Shown: positions 9,201 to 20,608, numbered from the stretch's first letter. The stretch: 64,000 bases of DNA from Acidobacteriota bacterium (GCA_019242475.1 JAFAVK010000015.1:1-64000), one strand, 5' to 3'. Notes: generated by a model not told the origin, from the sequence alone. Program-made: numbers and translations.

Positions 9201-10765
9201 GAGACGAAGGCGAAGAGGGCCGACTGTAGTTCGAGCGCGGCGCGCACCGCGCGCTCGGGGTCGTCCTCGCGTGCGCCGCGCGCGCCCCAGAGCGCGACGA
9301 ATGCCTCGCCGACGCGCTTCGTCACCTCGCCGCCGTGCGCCTCGACGACCGCGTCCACCAGCGGCCACAGCGAAGACATCAGCTCGCCCACGTCCTCCGC
9401 GTCCAAACCCTCCGTGAGTCGGGCCAGCCCTTCCGCGAGGTCTGCGAAGAGGACGGTCAACTGCCGGCGCTGCTCGGTCGTGTGGTACTTGCGCCCGACG
9501 ACGCTCGGCACGCGCGCGGGTTCGGGCGCGGGGGCCGGCGGGCTCTCGGCCTTCTGACTCTGCGCCGGGGTGTGCAGCGTGTCGGCGCGCAGGTCGAGCA
9601 GACGCGCGACCCGGCGCAGCTCTTCGCGGAACTCCTTCGCCGAAGAGAAGCGGTCTTCGCGCCGCTTGCCGAGCGCGCGCGCGACGAGCACGCAAGCGTC
9701 CGCGGGGACTTCCGCAGCGAGGTCTGTGAGCGAAGGCGGGGCGCCATGCAAAATGGCGACGACGAGGTCGCCGAAGTTCTTCTCCTCGAAAGGGGGGCGG
9801 CCCGTCAGCATCTCGTAGAGCACGCAGCCCAAACTCCAAACGTCCGAGCGGCCGTCGAGTTCCTGCCCGCGCACCTGCTCGGGCGACATGTAGGCGGTCG
9901 TCCCCAACACGACGCCCGAGGCCGTGTTGACCTGCGCGCTCGTCGGCGCCTCCGTGTCCACCGAAGGGACGGGGGCGACCTGCTTGGCGATGCCGAAGTC
10001 GAGTACCTTGACGTGCCCTTCCTCGTCGAGCATGACGTTCTCGGGCTTCACGTCGCGGTGGATGACCCCGGCGGCGTGCGCCTTCTGGAGCGCCCCGGCC
10101 ACCTGCGCGCACACGTCGAGCGCCTCGGCGACGGAGAAGCGCCCCTCCCACATCCGCTCGCGGAGCGTCTTCCCCTCGACGAACTCGGTGACGATGAAGA
10201 GGTGGCCCTGCTCCTCGCCGATCTCGTGGACGGTGAGAATGTTCGGGTGGTTGAGGGCGGAGGCCGCGCGCGCCTCCTGCTCGAAGCGGCGCACCAGCTC
10301 CTCGTCGCGCGCGAAGTGCGCGGGCAGGAGTTTGAGCGCGACGCGGCGGCCGAGCCGCGCATCCTTCGCGAGGTAGACGGTGCCCATGCCGCCCGCGCCG
10401 ATCTTCTCAAGGACGCGGTAGGCGCCGAGCCGGGTGCGGCCCGGCACGACTTCGAGCGGCGTCTGCTCGCCGCCCTTGCGCCTGCGCGGGGAGGACTTCG
10501 AAGGGGAAGACTTGGGCACGGACTTCTTCGACGCGGCGGGCTTCGACGACGACGCTTTACGCGGGCGCGTCTTGAGCGGCGAGTCGGGCGCGGCCGGCTG
10601 CTCGCCCGTCCGGACGAGCGCGTCCACCTCGCGGCGCAGCTCTTCGTCGCCCAGGCAGGCGCCGGCGAGGTAGGCGGCCCGGCGCGCCGGCGCGAGCCCC
10701 ATCGCGTGCTCGTAGATGTGTCTGATCTGCTGAAGTCGCTCGGGCGTCATCGAGCTGCGCCTCAC
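6197..10765 (-). CDS. Ser/Thr protein kinase fused to cyclase-like domain, AAA ATPase and TPR repeats
   Basis: GAGGMGTVYLAKD, VIHRDVKPENVML, DFG; cyclase-like LTVLFADLAEG...GDPVRLASRLQ; Walker A ADAGLGKSRLL; C-terminal TPR-like repeats. Confidence 0.85.
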   Translation of the reverse strand: MRRSSMTPERLQQIRHIYEHAMGLAPARRAAYLAGACLGDEELRREVDALVRTGEQPAAPDSPLKTRPRKASSSKPAASKKSVPKSSPSKSSPRRRKGGEQTPLEVVPGRTRLGAYRVLEKIGAGGMGTVYLAKDARLGRRVALKLLPAHFARDEELVRRFEQEARAASALNHPNILTVHEIGEEQGHLFIVTEFVEGKTLRERMWEGRFSVAEALDVCAQVAGALQKAHAAGVIHRDVKPENVMLDEEGHVKVLDFGIAKQVAPVPSVDTEAPTSAQVNTASGVVLGTTAYMSPEQVRGQELDGRSDVWSLGCVLYEMLTGRPPFEEKNFGDLVVAILHGAPPSLTDLAAEVPADACVLVARALGKRREDRFSSAKEFREELRRVARLLDLRADTLHTPAQSQKAESPPAPAPEPARVPSVVGRKYHTTEQRRQLTVLFADLAEGLARLTEGLDAEDVGELMSSLWPLVDAVVEAHGGEVTKRVGEAFVALWGARGAREDDPERAVRAALELQSALFAFVSEGEAEGSNGGGEEARLMRAGVSTGLVLLGEVGVTGELTVTGDPVRLASRLQQEAPVGGVLISHDTYRHVRGVFDVLPPGTLHTGGRSGPVQFYNVQRAKRRAFRVQTRGVEGVETKMIGRRAELRRLTDTLEAVFEDGELQVVTVLADAGLGKSRLLYEFSNWVELLPDVWYVFNARAGESDQGLPYSLVRDLFSFRFEIQDSDPPEVAREKLERGMLSMCKGAAEAEVLMRAHFIGQLIGFDYSASPHVSGIRDDARQVRDRAFRYAARFFSDIARDLPVLIYFDDLHWADDGSLDFVDYLALHCAHDRAMLLCLARPALLERRPAWGEGRERHTRLSLQPLSKKESRQLFEEILRHAQGIPNELRELVVGGAEGNPFYVEELIKMLIDQHVIVTGSDEWSVDATRLGEVQVPPTLTGVLQARLDRLTPEEKTVLQRASVIGRVFWDDAVEHLGAGVTAPVRRVTTREPFSRQHVPPDDAIDVGRVLESLRGKELVYRREAAAFAGAREYIFKHALLRDVTYESVLKRERREYHRRAADWLARHSGGRVGEYAGLIAEHFERAGAPEDAAEWYGRAGRQARETYAPETAIRYYRKALGFLGAGGAVTEPEDELALNALRMEWFEGLGEVLRVQARYSEAVEAYREMRAAAEALQSAPAQARAWNEIALVQSSQGDNRTCFESTQRAEMLARAAGVTGPAAGVELARALNLQSQVCSRLGDARAAMMLADRALSLVDKLGDEGRRVRAECLKSLGMAYHMLGQFQQAEEFKSLSLDIYRELGDRRYVGNLLNSLGETARLRGDYAAAFARYSEALQIAREIGNRNGEILYLSNLGAARNGLGEHEEAESDLRQTIELATAAGYVGLSENYRFLAEALLGRGSLAEAKGAALRALELGREIENHEHLAEAWRVLGLVASNSESAIEVGGETRDPASCFSQSLSIFARIQMEAERARTLRDWARHELAHGDPERGRQLLAEARDSFRRLQMELELERTPEEQ

Positions 10766-10933
10766 CCGGAAGGCTTGTCCTTTGCCGCGCGTCGTCCCGG
10801 CGGGTTCTTTCGGCGAGCGCGCATTGTAGCACCTCGGCGGCGCGCACGTTTGTCCAATCTAATCTGATTTTTTTGCACGCCGCGAAACATTTTCGGCCCG
10901 CGCGCCATTAAGAGTTGAACTCACCCCGCAAAG

Positions 10934-10970
10934 AAGGGGCGGGGTTCCTCGCACAGAAGCCCCGCCCCTT
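10934..10970 (-). terminator. Hairpin terminator-like structure after hspR
   Basis: aaggggcgggg...ccccgcccctt downstream of the 10993 stop. Confidence 0.5.
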
Positions 10971-10992
10971 CCCCACACGTCTACGATTGTTT

Positions 10993-11400
10993 TCAGCCGC
11001 GCGGATTCGTCTGCGCGCGCCGCCGGAGCACGGCCGTGCGCGACGCGGGGACGAGCGCGCCCGCCTCGGGCGGCGGCGGCTCCGTCAGGTGCGTGAACTC
11101 CTCGGCGTGCGATTGCAGGTACGAGAAGAAGCGCTCGAACTCGCGCTGCATCGCGTCCATCTTCTCACGCATGTTGAGGATGATCTCGACGCCCGCGAGA
11201 TTCACCCCGAGGTCGCGCGTCAAAGACAGGATGACTTCGAGCCGCGCCAAATCCTCGTCCGTGTAGAGCCGCGTGTTCCCCTCCGACCGCGAAGGCTTCA
11301 AAAGCCCCTCGCGCTCGTAGAGCCTCAACGTCTGCGGGTGAATCTCGTACTGAGTCGCCACCGCGCTGATCGTGTACGTCCCGCCCTTACGCCGTTTCAT
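10993..11400 (-). CDS. hspR: MerR family heat-shock regulator HspR
   Basis: YTISAVATQYEIHPQTLRLYEREGLLKPSRSEGNTRLYTDEDLARLEVI; downstream of dnaK-dnaJ. Confidence 0.8.
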   Translation of the reverse strand: MKRRKGGTYTISAVATQYEIHPQTLRLYEREGLLKPSRSEGNTRLYTDEDLARLEVILSLTRDLGVNLAGVEIILNMREKMDAMQREFERFFSYLQSHAEEFTHLTEPPPPEAGALVPASRTAVLRRRAQTNPRG

Positions 11401-11402
11401 AG

Positions 11403-11488
11403 GATTTTTGATTTTAGATTTTTGATTTGCGATTTGAAGAACGCGGGCGGCCCGACCTCTCCAAATCAAAAATCAAAAATCGCAAATC
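11403..11488. repeat. GATTTTT heptamer inverted repeat between dnaJ and hspR
   Basis: Five heptamers 11403-11437 (gattttt gatttta gattttt gatttgc gatttga), complementary arm 11462-11488. Confidence 0.85.
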
Positions 11489-11494
11489 CAACAT

Positions 11495-12670
11495 CTACTC
11501 CAGCCCCATCGCCACGCGCGGGTTCTCCGGGTTGAGCTGCGCGTAGCGCTTGAAGAGTTCCTTGGTCTCTTCCGAGATGACCTTCGGCAGGGTGACCTGG
11601 ACTTCGACGAACTGGTCGCCGCGCGCCTGCGGGTTTCTTAAAGAAGGGATGCCGCGCTCGCGCATGCGGAACTGCGCGCCCGACTGCGTCCCCGGAGGAA
11701 TCTTGAGCTGCGCCTTGCCCTCGATGGTCGGCACCTCGATCTTCGCGCCGAGCGCCGCCTCGGCAATCGTCACCGGCACCTTCACGTAGATGTTGTCGCC
11801 CTTGCGCGTGAAGTGCTTGTGCTTGCCGACGTTCGTGATGATGAAGAGGTCGCCGGCCGGGGCGCCCATCCGGCCGCCCTCGCCCTTGCCCGGAATCCTC
11901 ACGCGCGAGCCCGTGTCCACGCCCGCCGGAATCCTGACCTTCACCGTCTCGGCCTTCGGCACCGTCCCCTTGCCGTTGCAGAGCGCGCACGGCGGGCGGC
12001 GCTTGCCCGCGCCGCCGCAGTCCGGGCACTCCTGCGCGAACCTGAGACGCCCGCCCGCCTTCTGCACCTGCCCCGAGCCGTGGCAGGTCGGGCAGGTGAT
12101 GGGGTTGCCGCCCGTGTCGCCCGCGCCGTTGCAGCGCGGGCACTGCTCGGAGCGGTTGACCGTGATGTTCGTCGTCAAGCCCTGGACGGCCTCCTCGAAC
12201 GAGAGCGCGAGCGGCATCTCGATGTCGGCGCCCTTCTGCGGGACGGGGCGCGGCGGCTCCTTCTCGGCTGCGCCTCCGCCGAACAGCTCCGAGAAGATGT
12301 CGCGGAACGAAGAGCCGCCGCCCGCCGAAGAGGAGGTCGTCGTGTTGCCCCAATCGAAGCCCGCGAAGTCGAAGGGCACGCCCGCGCCGTGCCCGCCCGC
12401 GCCTCCGCCCGGCCCCGCAGCGCCGCGCGCGGCGGCGTCGGCCAACTGGTCGGAGTAGGAGCCGAAGCGGTCGTAGACCTTGCGCTTCTTCTCGTCGGAG
12501 AGCACCTCGTGCGCCTCCGTGATCTTCTTGAAGCGCTCCTCGGCCGCCTTGTCGCCCGGGTTCACGTCCGGGTGGTACTTGCGCGCGAGCCGGCGGTAAG
12601 CCTTCTTAATCTCCTCCGGCTTCGCGTCCCGCTTGACGCCCAGAACTTGGTAGAAGTCTTCTTTTGCCAT
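11495..12670 (-). CDS. dnaJ: Molecular chaperone DnaJ
   Basis: J domain with HPD (YHPDVNPGD), four CxxCxGxG-type zinc motifs. Confidence 0.95.
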   Translation of the reverse strand: MAKEDFYQVLGVKRDAKPEEIKKAYRRLARKYHPDVNPGDKAAEERFKKITEAHEVLSDEKKRKVYDRFGSYSDQLADAAARGAAGPGGGAGGHGAGVPFDFAGFDWGNTTTSSSAGGGSSFRDIFSELFGGGAAEKEPPRPVPQKGADIEMPLALSFEEAVQGLTTNITVNRSEQCPRCNGAGDTGGNPITCPTCHGSGQVQKAGGRLRFAQECPDCGGAGKRRPPCALCNGKGTVPKAETVKVRIPAGVDTGSRVRIPGKGEGGRMGAPAGDLFIITNVGKHKHFTRKGDNIYVKVPVTIAEAALGAKIEVPTIEGKAQLKIPPGTQSGAQFRMRERGIPSLRNPQARGDQFVEVQVTLPKVISEETKELFKRYAQLNPENPRVAMGLE

Positions 12671-12687
12671 TTGGTCTGAGACGGGCA

Positions 12688-12763
12688 GACGCGGTGACGG
12701 GGAGACGGGGCGAAAGCAACTTCCGATTTACTCCCCGTCTCCCCGTCTCCCTGTCACCCCGTC
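12688..12763. repeat. CTCCCCGT octamer inverted repeat between dnaK and dnaJ
   Basis: gacgcggtgacggggagacgggg versus ctccccgtctccccgtctccctgtcaccccgtc. Confidence 0.75.
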
Positions 12764-14698
<1,935 letters not shown>

Positions 14699-14856
14699 GT
14701 TTTCTGCCTCTCCCGATTTTCTAGCCGCGCGGCCCCCTTCAAACGGAGCCCCCAGCCGCGTGCCGCAGTCAGTTGCCTGCCGTGGCCCTTTGCGCCCTGC
14801 GCCGAGCCCTCTCGAAGGGGCTCGGCGGGCGCTCCGGCGACCTTGAATGCGCCGCT

Positions 14857-14885
14857 AATATAATATGTGAGCCCCTTCTTGTCAA
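14857..14885 (-). promoter_or_regulatory. Sigma70-type promoter for dnaK operon
   Basis: Minus strand TTGACA - 17 bp - TATATT, upstream of dnaK ATG. Confidence 0.7.
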
Positions 14886-14954
14886 CTTTTAGTAGCAGAA
14901 CTCCCTCCGCACGTTGCCCGGCGCAAGTCTTTAGAAATTAACGGATTAGCCCCT

Positions 14955-15569
14955 TCACCCCGCCGACTCGCGCTGCTGCCGGTCTTCGTTCAGCAGTCTC
15001 GAAGTCCAGAAGACGTAGTGGATGCCCGAGACGACGGCGAAGGAGAAGACGGTCGTGTAGACGGTCGGCAGGTACCCGCGCAGGGGCGGGAAGCTGGCGG
15101 CGATGAGGATGAGGACGACGGCGCCGATCTGGACGGTCGTGTTGGCCTTGCCGAGCCAGGAGGGCTTAAAACCCCGGAAACCCGTGACGACGTTGATGGT
15201 CGCGGCGCCGACGACGATAAAAACGTCGCGGCTGATGACGGCCGCCGTCACCCAGAAGGGGACTGGGAGGTGGCGCGGGTGCGGCTGGACGAGCGCCTCG
15301 GCGGCCATGATCGAGGGCATTGAGAGCGTGATGAAGGAGGTGACGAGGAGGAGTTTGTCGGCGATGGGGTCGAGAATCTGCCCGAGCGGCGAGTATTGAT
15401 TGAACTTGCGGGCGAAGAGCCCGTCCAGCCCGTCCGTCACGCCCGCGACGACGAAGACGGCCAGCGCCCAACCGAACCTCTGGTAGTAGAGCGCGCCCAC
15501 GAAGACCGGGGTGAGCCCCATGCGCACCACGGTCAGGAGGTTCGGGACGGTGACGACTTTGGAGGCCAT
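14955..15569 (-). CDS. pgsA: CDP-alcohol phosphatidyltransferase (phosphatidylglycerophosphate synthase-like)
   Basis: DGLDGLFARKFNQYSPLGQILDPIADKLLL motif (D-G-x2-A-R-x8-G-x3-D-x3-D type). Confidence 0.85.
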   Translation of the reverse strand: MASKVVTVPNLLTVVRMGLTPVFVGALYYQRFGWALAVFVVAGVTDGLDGLFARKFNQYSPLGQILDPIADKLLLVTSFITLSMPSIMAAEALVQPHPRHLPVPFWVTAAVISRDVFIVVGAATINVVTGFRGFKPSWLGKANTTVQIGAVVLILIAASFPPLRGYLPTVYTTVFSFAVVSGIHYVFWTSRLLNEDRQQRESAG

Positions 15570-15576
15570 AAAAAGG

Positions 15577-15653
15577 TCAAAGTTCAGAGTTTAAAGTTCA
15601 AAGTCAAAAGCAGGCTCTCGAACTTTGAACCTTGAACTTTGAACTTTGAACTA
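15577..15653. repeat. GAACTTT heptamer inverted repeat
   Basis: tcaaagttcagagtttaaagttcaaagtc versus gaactttgaaccttgaactttgaactttgaac; overlaps the 15651 stop. Confidence 0.85.
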
Positions 15654-16508
15654 GTCCGCGCGGCGCAGCGTCAGCAGAGAGACTTCGGGCAGGCAGCCGT
15701 AGCGGACGGGCAGGACGACCGTGCCGAGGCCGCGTGTGACGTAAATCTGCGTCTCGCCGCGGCGGCCGAGGCCGCGCAGGATGCGGCGGCGGACGCGCCC
15801 AGAGGCAGAGCGCTCGGAGCGCCAGGTGACTTGGCCGCCGTGCGTGTGGCCGGAGAGCACGAGGTCGCAGCCCGCACGGGCGGCGCGGCGCAGAATCACG
15901 GGGTTGTGCGCCAGAAGCAGCTTCATCTCGTCGGCGGAGGAGCCCGCGAGCGCGAGCGGCAAGTCTTCGAGGCCGACCATCGTGTCCTGCACGCCGGCGA
16001 GCCAGAAGGAGGCGCCGCGGTCTTCAAAACGGAGCCCTTCGTTGTTGAGCACGCGGATGCCGGCGAGCGTGAAGAGGTCTGTGACGAGGTCTGCGTCCAC
16101 CCAGTTGTCGTGGTTGCCGAGGCAGGCGTAGACGCCGCGCCGCGCCTTCAGTTTCCCGAGCATCTCGGCGCAGGGCTGGACGTACTCGCGCTCGTGCGAG
16201 ACGTAGTCGCCGGTCAGGGCGACGATGTCCGGCTGGAGGCTGTTGGCGACCTCGACGGCGCGCTCGACCTGCTCGCGGCCAGTGAAAGGGCTGTGGTGGA
16301 TGTCCGAGAGGTGGACGATTCTCAAGCCGTCCAACTCGCGCGGCAGGCGCTTGAGTCCGACGGCGTGGCGCTCGACGGAGAGCTGGTAGGGCTCTGCGAA
16401 GGCCGCGCGCGCAATCTGAGCCAGCCCGGAAGCGATTGTGCGCAGGGGAGTCGTGCGCCCGGCGCCAGCGACACGTCGCCGCTCTCTCCAGTTGGTGATT
16501 GTTGCCAT
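15651..16508 (-). CDS. Metallophosphoesterase
   Basis: IVHLSDIHHSPF, GDYVSHE, LGNHDNW, LSGHTHGGQ. Confidence 0.88.
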   Translation of the reverse strand: MATITNWRERRRVAGAGRTTPLRTIASGLAQIARAAFAEPYQLSVERHAVGLKRLPRELDGLRIVHLSDIHHSPFTGREQVERAVEVANSLQPDIVALTGDYVSHEREYVQPCAEMLGKLKARRGVYACLGNHDNWVDADLVTDLFTLAGIRVLNNEGLRFEDRGASFWLAGVQDTMVGLEDLPLALAGSSADEMKLLLAHNPVILRRAARAGCDLVLSGHTHGGQVTWRSERSASGRVRRRILRGLGRRGETQIYVTRGLGTVVLPVRYGCLPEVSLLTLRRAD

Positions 16509-16690
16509 CTTCGTCTGTGTCGGTTTAAAGGAGTGCCTGAAAAACTTTGCGAGGCCCCACTTCCCTTCACCCTGGCCCGCTTTTCAAAGCCCGCGAATTA
16601 TATGAATCCGAGCCCCCGGATGCAAGGCCGCCGGCATCCTTTCCGGCGACACTTCCGTAACATTTCGGTTGCGCGACGGTACACGGCGCC

Positions 16691-18523
16691 TCATTTCAAA
16701 GGCCAGAAGTATGGGACGAGGAGCATGACGATGGCGAAGACGGCAATCGTCAAAATCGAGCCGACCTTGACGAAGTCGAGGAAGCGGTAGCGGCCGGGCG
16801 TGTAGATGAGGACGCAGGCCGGCTCCAGGGGGGTGAGGAACGAGCAGGAGGCGGCGTAGGTGACGGCGACGGCGAAGGCGCGCGGGTTGAGGCCGAGCGC
16901 GAGCGCGGTCTTGACGGCGATGGGGAGGACGACGAGCGCGGCCGCCTGGTTCGACATCGGCTGCGTGAGCGCCACGGTCATTGCGAAGAAGCCGGCGAGG
17001 ACGGCGAGGCCGCCGTAGGACTGGAAGTTGTTGACGATCATGTCGGCGAGGTACTGGTCGGCCTTCGTCTTCTCCATCGCCGTGCCGAAAGAGATCATCC
17101 CGGCGATGAGGACGATGAGGCGCCAGTCGATGAGTTCGTAGACCTCTTGCAGCAGCACGGCGCGCGAGGCCAGCAGGATGAGCACGCCGAAGAGCACGGC
17201 GACGGCGAGCGGCGCCTGCGGCAGGTGCAGGACGGAGAAGAAGAGGAAGACGAGGAAGGCGCCGACCGCCCACCAGCGCTTGCCCGCGCGCTCGCGCTGC
17301 TCCTGCAAGCCACCTTCGAGCAGGAGGACGTGGCCGTCCGACGTGAGGCGCTCGACGCACCCCTTCGTCCCCTGCACGAGCAGCACGTCGCCGAAGCGCA
17401 GCGTGACGGTCGAGAGCTTCGTCAGGAGCGCCATCCCGTGGCGGTTGATGGCGAGCACGGTCAGGTCGTAGCGGTCGCGGAAGTTGAGGCTGCGCAGCGT
17501 CCGCCCGTTCATCTCCGAGCCGCGCAAGACCATCACCTCGAAGAGCCCCCCGCCCTTGCCTTCGAGGTCGTGCGGCTGTAGCTCGAAGTCCGGGCGGATC
17601 TCGATGCCGGCCTCCTCCTTGACGCGCAGGATGTCCTCCATCCGCCCCTGCACGAGCAGCAGGTCGCCCTCGCGTAAGACCTCCTCGCCGCGCGGCGGCA
17701 GACGCCCCTGCGTCCCGCGGATGATGCCGATGACGGTGAGGTCGAGCATCTCGCTCAGGTTTCCCTCTTCCAGCGTCTTCCCCGCGAGCGGCGAGCCCTC
17801 GACGACGACCACCTCCGAGATGTACTGCCGCATCCCGTACTGCTCGACCAAAGAGTCGGCCGAGCCGCGCGCGGGCAGGAGCCGCAGGCCGAGCAGGAGC
17901 ATGTAGAGCATCCCGACGACGACGATGGCGATGCCGACCGGCGTCAGCTCGAACATCGTGAAGGGCGCGAGCGGCTGCGGGCCGATGTTGAAACGTTGCA
18001 GCAGCTCCTGATTCTGCCCGAGCTTGGCGAGCGCGCCCGAGACGGCGAGGTTGGTCGAGGTGCCGATGAGCGTGCAGGTGCCGCCGAGGATGGCGCCGAA
18101 GGCGAGCGGCATCAGAAGCTTCGACGGCTGGACGCGCGCGCGCTGCGCGATGCCGAGGACGACGGGGACGAACATCGCCGTCGTCGTCGTGTTCTTCATC
18201 ACGGAGGCGCAGGCGGCGGCCGTGAACATGATGAGCGTGGTGAGCTTGAACTCGTTCCCGCCCGCGATGCGGTGGAGGCGGCGGCCGACGAGGTCAACGA
18301 CGCCCGTCTTCACAAGGCCGCCGGTCAGCACGAAGAGCCCGGCGATGGTGATGACGATGTCGTTGCCGAAGCCGGCGAACGCCTCCGAGACGTCGAGCGT
18401 CCCAGTCAGGACGAGCCCGATGACGAGGAGGATGGTGACGATGTCGATGGGAATCTTCTCGGTCGCAAACAACACGAGCGCGATGAAGAGGAGGACGAGG
18501 ACGGTGGCGACGGGCTGGGTCAT
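16691..18523 (-). CDS. SLC13-type anion permease with central TrkA-C-like domains
   Basis: Multiple TM segments, GTCTLIGTSTNL motif, two cytosolic regulatory domains. Confidence 0.8.
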   Translation of the reverse strand: MTQPVATVLVLLFIALVLFATEKIPIDIVTILLVIGLVLTGTLDVSEAFAGFGNDIVITIAGLFVLTGGLVKTGVVDLVGRRLHRIAGGNEFKLTTLIMFTAAACASVMKNTTTTAMFVPVVLGIAQRARVQPSKLLMPLAFGAILGGTCTLIGTSTNLAVSGALAKLGQNQELLQRFNIGPQPLAPFTMFELTPVGIAIVVVGMLYMLLLGLRLLPARGSADSLVEQYGMRQYISEVVVVEGSPLAGKTLEEGNLSEMLDLTVIGIIRGTQGRLPPRGEEVLREGDLLLVQGRMEDILRVKEEAGIEIRPDFELQPHDLEGKGGGLFEVMVLRGSEMNGRTLRSLNFRDRYDLTVLAINRHGMALLTKLSTVTLRFGDVLLVQGTKGCVERLTSDGHVLLLEGGLQEQRERAGKRWWAVGAFLVFLFFSVLHLPQAPLAVAVLFGVLILLASRAVLLQEVYELIDWRLIVLIAGMISFGTAMEKTKADQYLADMIVNNFQSYGGLAVLAGFFAMTVALTQPMSNQAAALVVLPIAVKTALALGLNPRAFAVAVTYAASCSFLTPLEPACVLIYTPGRYRFLDFVKVGSILTIAVFAIVMLLVPYFWPLK

Positions 18524-18645
18524 GTGTCTCTTCTGCTATAATCCGGCGGCGGCCTGACATCTTGTCGAAACTGTGGTTTTTGCTTGGCGCGCGGGCGCAA
18601 TTCTACCGCGCCCGGCGCCGGACTTTGCAAGGGGCTTTGACGCTT

Positions 18646-19143
18646 ATGGGCGGACGGCGTGTGCTGGTGATCGAGGATCAGGAAGACCTCGCGGCGCTCT
18701 ACGAGAGCGCGCTCGGGAGGGAGGGCTACGAGGTCTCGAAGGCTTACACGGGCGAGGAGGGCGTCGCGCTCTTCGAGGACAGAGGGGCCGACGCCGTCAT
18801 CCTCGACATGACGCTCCCCGAGATGCACGGCGTGCAGACCTTGCAGACGATTCGGAACATGAACGCCAACGTCCCCGTCGTCGTCGTCACCGGCGAGACG
18901 GCCGACGAGATACGCCAGCAGTGCGAGCGGCTGGGCGTGCAACAGTACCTCTCGAAGCCGGCCGACTACCGCGACATCATGGAGGCGCTCGGCCGCGCGC
19001 TCTCCGACCCGAAGACGACGACCGAGGAGTACCAGGTCATCACCCTCCGCCTCCCCTCCCGCATCGTCAAATGCCTGATGGGCCTCCACGAGAACATCGA
19101 GCGCGCCGTCGAGCTGATCTGCGAGGAGAAGTTCAAGTCTTGA
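18646..19143 (+). CDS. Response regulator, receiver domain
   Basis: VLVIEDQEDL, AVILDMTLPEMHG, VVVVTGE, LSKPAD; no obvious DNA-binding output. Confidence 0.85.
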   Translation: MGGRRVLVIEDQEDLAALYESALGREGYEVSKAYTGEEGVALFEDRGADAVILDMTLPEMHGVQTLQTIRNMNANVPVVVVTGETADEIRQQCERLGVQQYLSKPADYRDIMEALGRALSDPKTTTEEYQVITLRLPSRIVKCLMGLHENIERAVELICEEKFKS

Positions 19144-19565
19144 AGAGAGTCTGCCTGCCGGGCCTCATCCTTCTGTCCGCCTTGCTGCTCGCGGGCTGCG
19201 CGTCGAGGCCCGCCAACTTCAAGGAACTCGCCCGAGGGGCCGCCGCCAACGAGAACGTCGTGAAGCTCGGCATCGACCCGACCCGCGCCACGCTCGTCGT
19301 CGTAGACCGACAGCGGAAAATCTTCTTCAAGAACGAATACGTCGGGACTTTGGACAACCCCGGCCCGCTCGCAGAGAAGGTGCGACAGGCGGTCGAGCAG
19401 GAGCGCGCGGCGGCGAAGGGTGGCGAGGCGGCCGCGCACGCCAGCGTCGTCTTCTTCTGCGCGCCCGCCGATTTCAAGTACGGGGACGTGGCCGGCGTGC
19501 GCGACCTCATCAAGGAGACCGGCGGCAACCCCGTCGGCATTACCGGTTGCGACTCGACGCGCTAG
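19140..19565 (+). CDS. Small lipoprotein, possible biopolymer-transport-like periplasmic domain
   Basis: Lipobox LLAGC; TTG start overlapping upstream TGA stop (TTGA). Confidence 0.6.
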   Translation: MKRVCLPGLILLSALLLAGCASRPANFKELARGAAANENVVKLGIDPTRATLVVVDRQRKIFFKNEYVGTLDNPGPLAEKVRQAVEQERAAAKGGEAAAHASVVFFCAPADFKYGDVAGVRDLIKETGGNPVGITGCDSTR

Positions 19566-19582
19566 CGCCTCTCCACCCGACT

Positions 19583-20608
19583 TCACTCGAACAGTTTTCT
19601 TTCGACGCCGGCCGCGGCGCGTCTGGTCGAGCCCTTCGCGGACTTCTGTTGCGAGGGGTGTTGCGCGAGGTGTTCGGCGTTGAGGCCGAGTTCTGTGAGC
19701 AGGCCGGCGAACTTCTTCGCGCCGTGCATGGTGATGATTCTTTGCGCGCCGGACTCGCGGGCGAGGCGGACGAGGTCGTCGTAGTCGGCGTGGTCGGAGA
19801 GCGGGAGCACCAAGTCCACGCCCTTGTACATGTAGGGCGCGCTCTTGCTCATGGCCCAGCCGGTGAGCATGATGAGGTAGCGGCGCGGGATGTTGAGAAT
19901 CATCGGCTGGCGGCGGCAGCCCGGCGGCGTGATGAGCACGCGCCCCTGCACGTTCCCGCGTTCATACCTCTCGTACTCGCCCGAGAACTTCACGCCGCAC
20001 TCGCGGTAGACCTCCGAGACGTTGTAGACCGAGCCGTGCAAGGTCACGCGGTAGCCGCGCCTTAAGAGAAGTTCCAGAGCCTCCTGACTCTTCCCCAACG
20101 CATACGCCAGCACGACGGGCACGGCGTCGTCCGAGAGCGCGCGGTCGCAGGCGGCGTAGAGCCGTTCGTAGGTCGCCACGTCGGGCGGGAAGCGGTACTG
20201 CGGGTCGCCGAAGGTGGACTCCATGACGAGCGTGTCGCAGGGGACGACGACCGCCTGCTCGGCCGCGACGTTGGGCCGGAGCTTGATGTCGCCCGTGTAG
20301 ACGAGCCGCTCGCCGTCCGCCTCGACGAGAATCTGCGCCGAGCCCAGACAGTGGCCCGCCGGGTACATCGTCAGAGCGTAGCGGCCGTAGTCGCGCCGCT
20401 CGCCGTACCGCAAAGCCTCGACCTCGGCCTCGCCGCGGCGGTGGCGGAAGAGGCGCGCCGTCTCGGGCGTGGCGACGATGCGTTGGTGCTCGGCGATGTG
20501 GTCGGAGTGCGCGTGCGAGATGACGCAGCGTGCGCGCGGCCCGTCGGCGTCGAACCACAGGTCGAGGTCGGGCAGGTAGAGCCCGTCTCTGTATTCGACT
20601 CTCAGCAA
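19583..20608 (-). CDS. MBL-fold exonuclease-like hydrolase
   Basis: SHAHSDHI, GHCLGSAQI, YTGDIKL, DHADYDDLVRL. Confidence 0.8.
   Translation of the reverse strand: MLRVEYRDGLYLPDLDLWFDADGPRARCVISHAHSDHIAEHQRIVATPETARLFRHRRGEAEVEALRYGERRDYGRYALTMYPAGHCLGSAQILVEADGERLVYTGDIKLRPNVAAEQAVVVPCDTLVMESTFGDPQYRFPPDVATYERLYAACDRALSDDAVPVVLAYALGKSQEALELLLRRGYRVTLHGSVYNVSEVYRECGVKFSGEYERYERGNVQGRVLITPPGCRRQPMILNIPRRYLIMLTGWAMSKSAPYMYKGVDLVLPLSDHADYDDLVRLARESGAQRIITMHGAKKFAGLLTELGLNAEHLAQHPSQQKSAKGSTRRAAAGVERKLFE

Noticed and set aside
6822-10151. 1109-aa minus-strand ORF overlapping the kinase
   Set aside because: Alternative frame of the kinase gene with Arg/Ala/Gly-rich composition; no domain motifs.
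14700-14900. CIRCE or full HAIR operator upstream of dnaK
   Set aside because: No TTAGCACTC-N9-GAGTGCTAA and no complete CTTGAGT-N7-ACTCAAG inverted repeat found; only a partial CTTGAAT near the -10 region.
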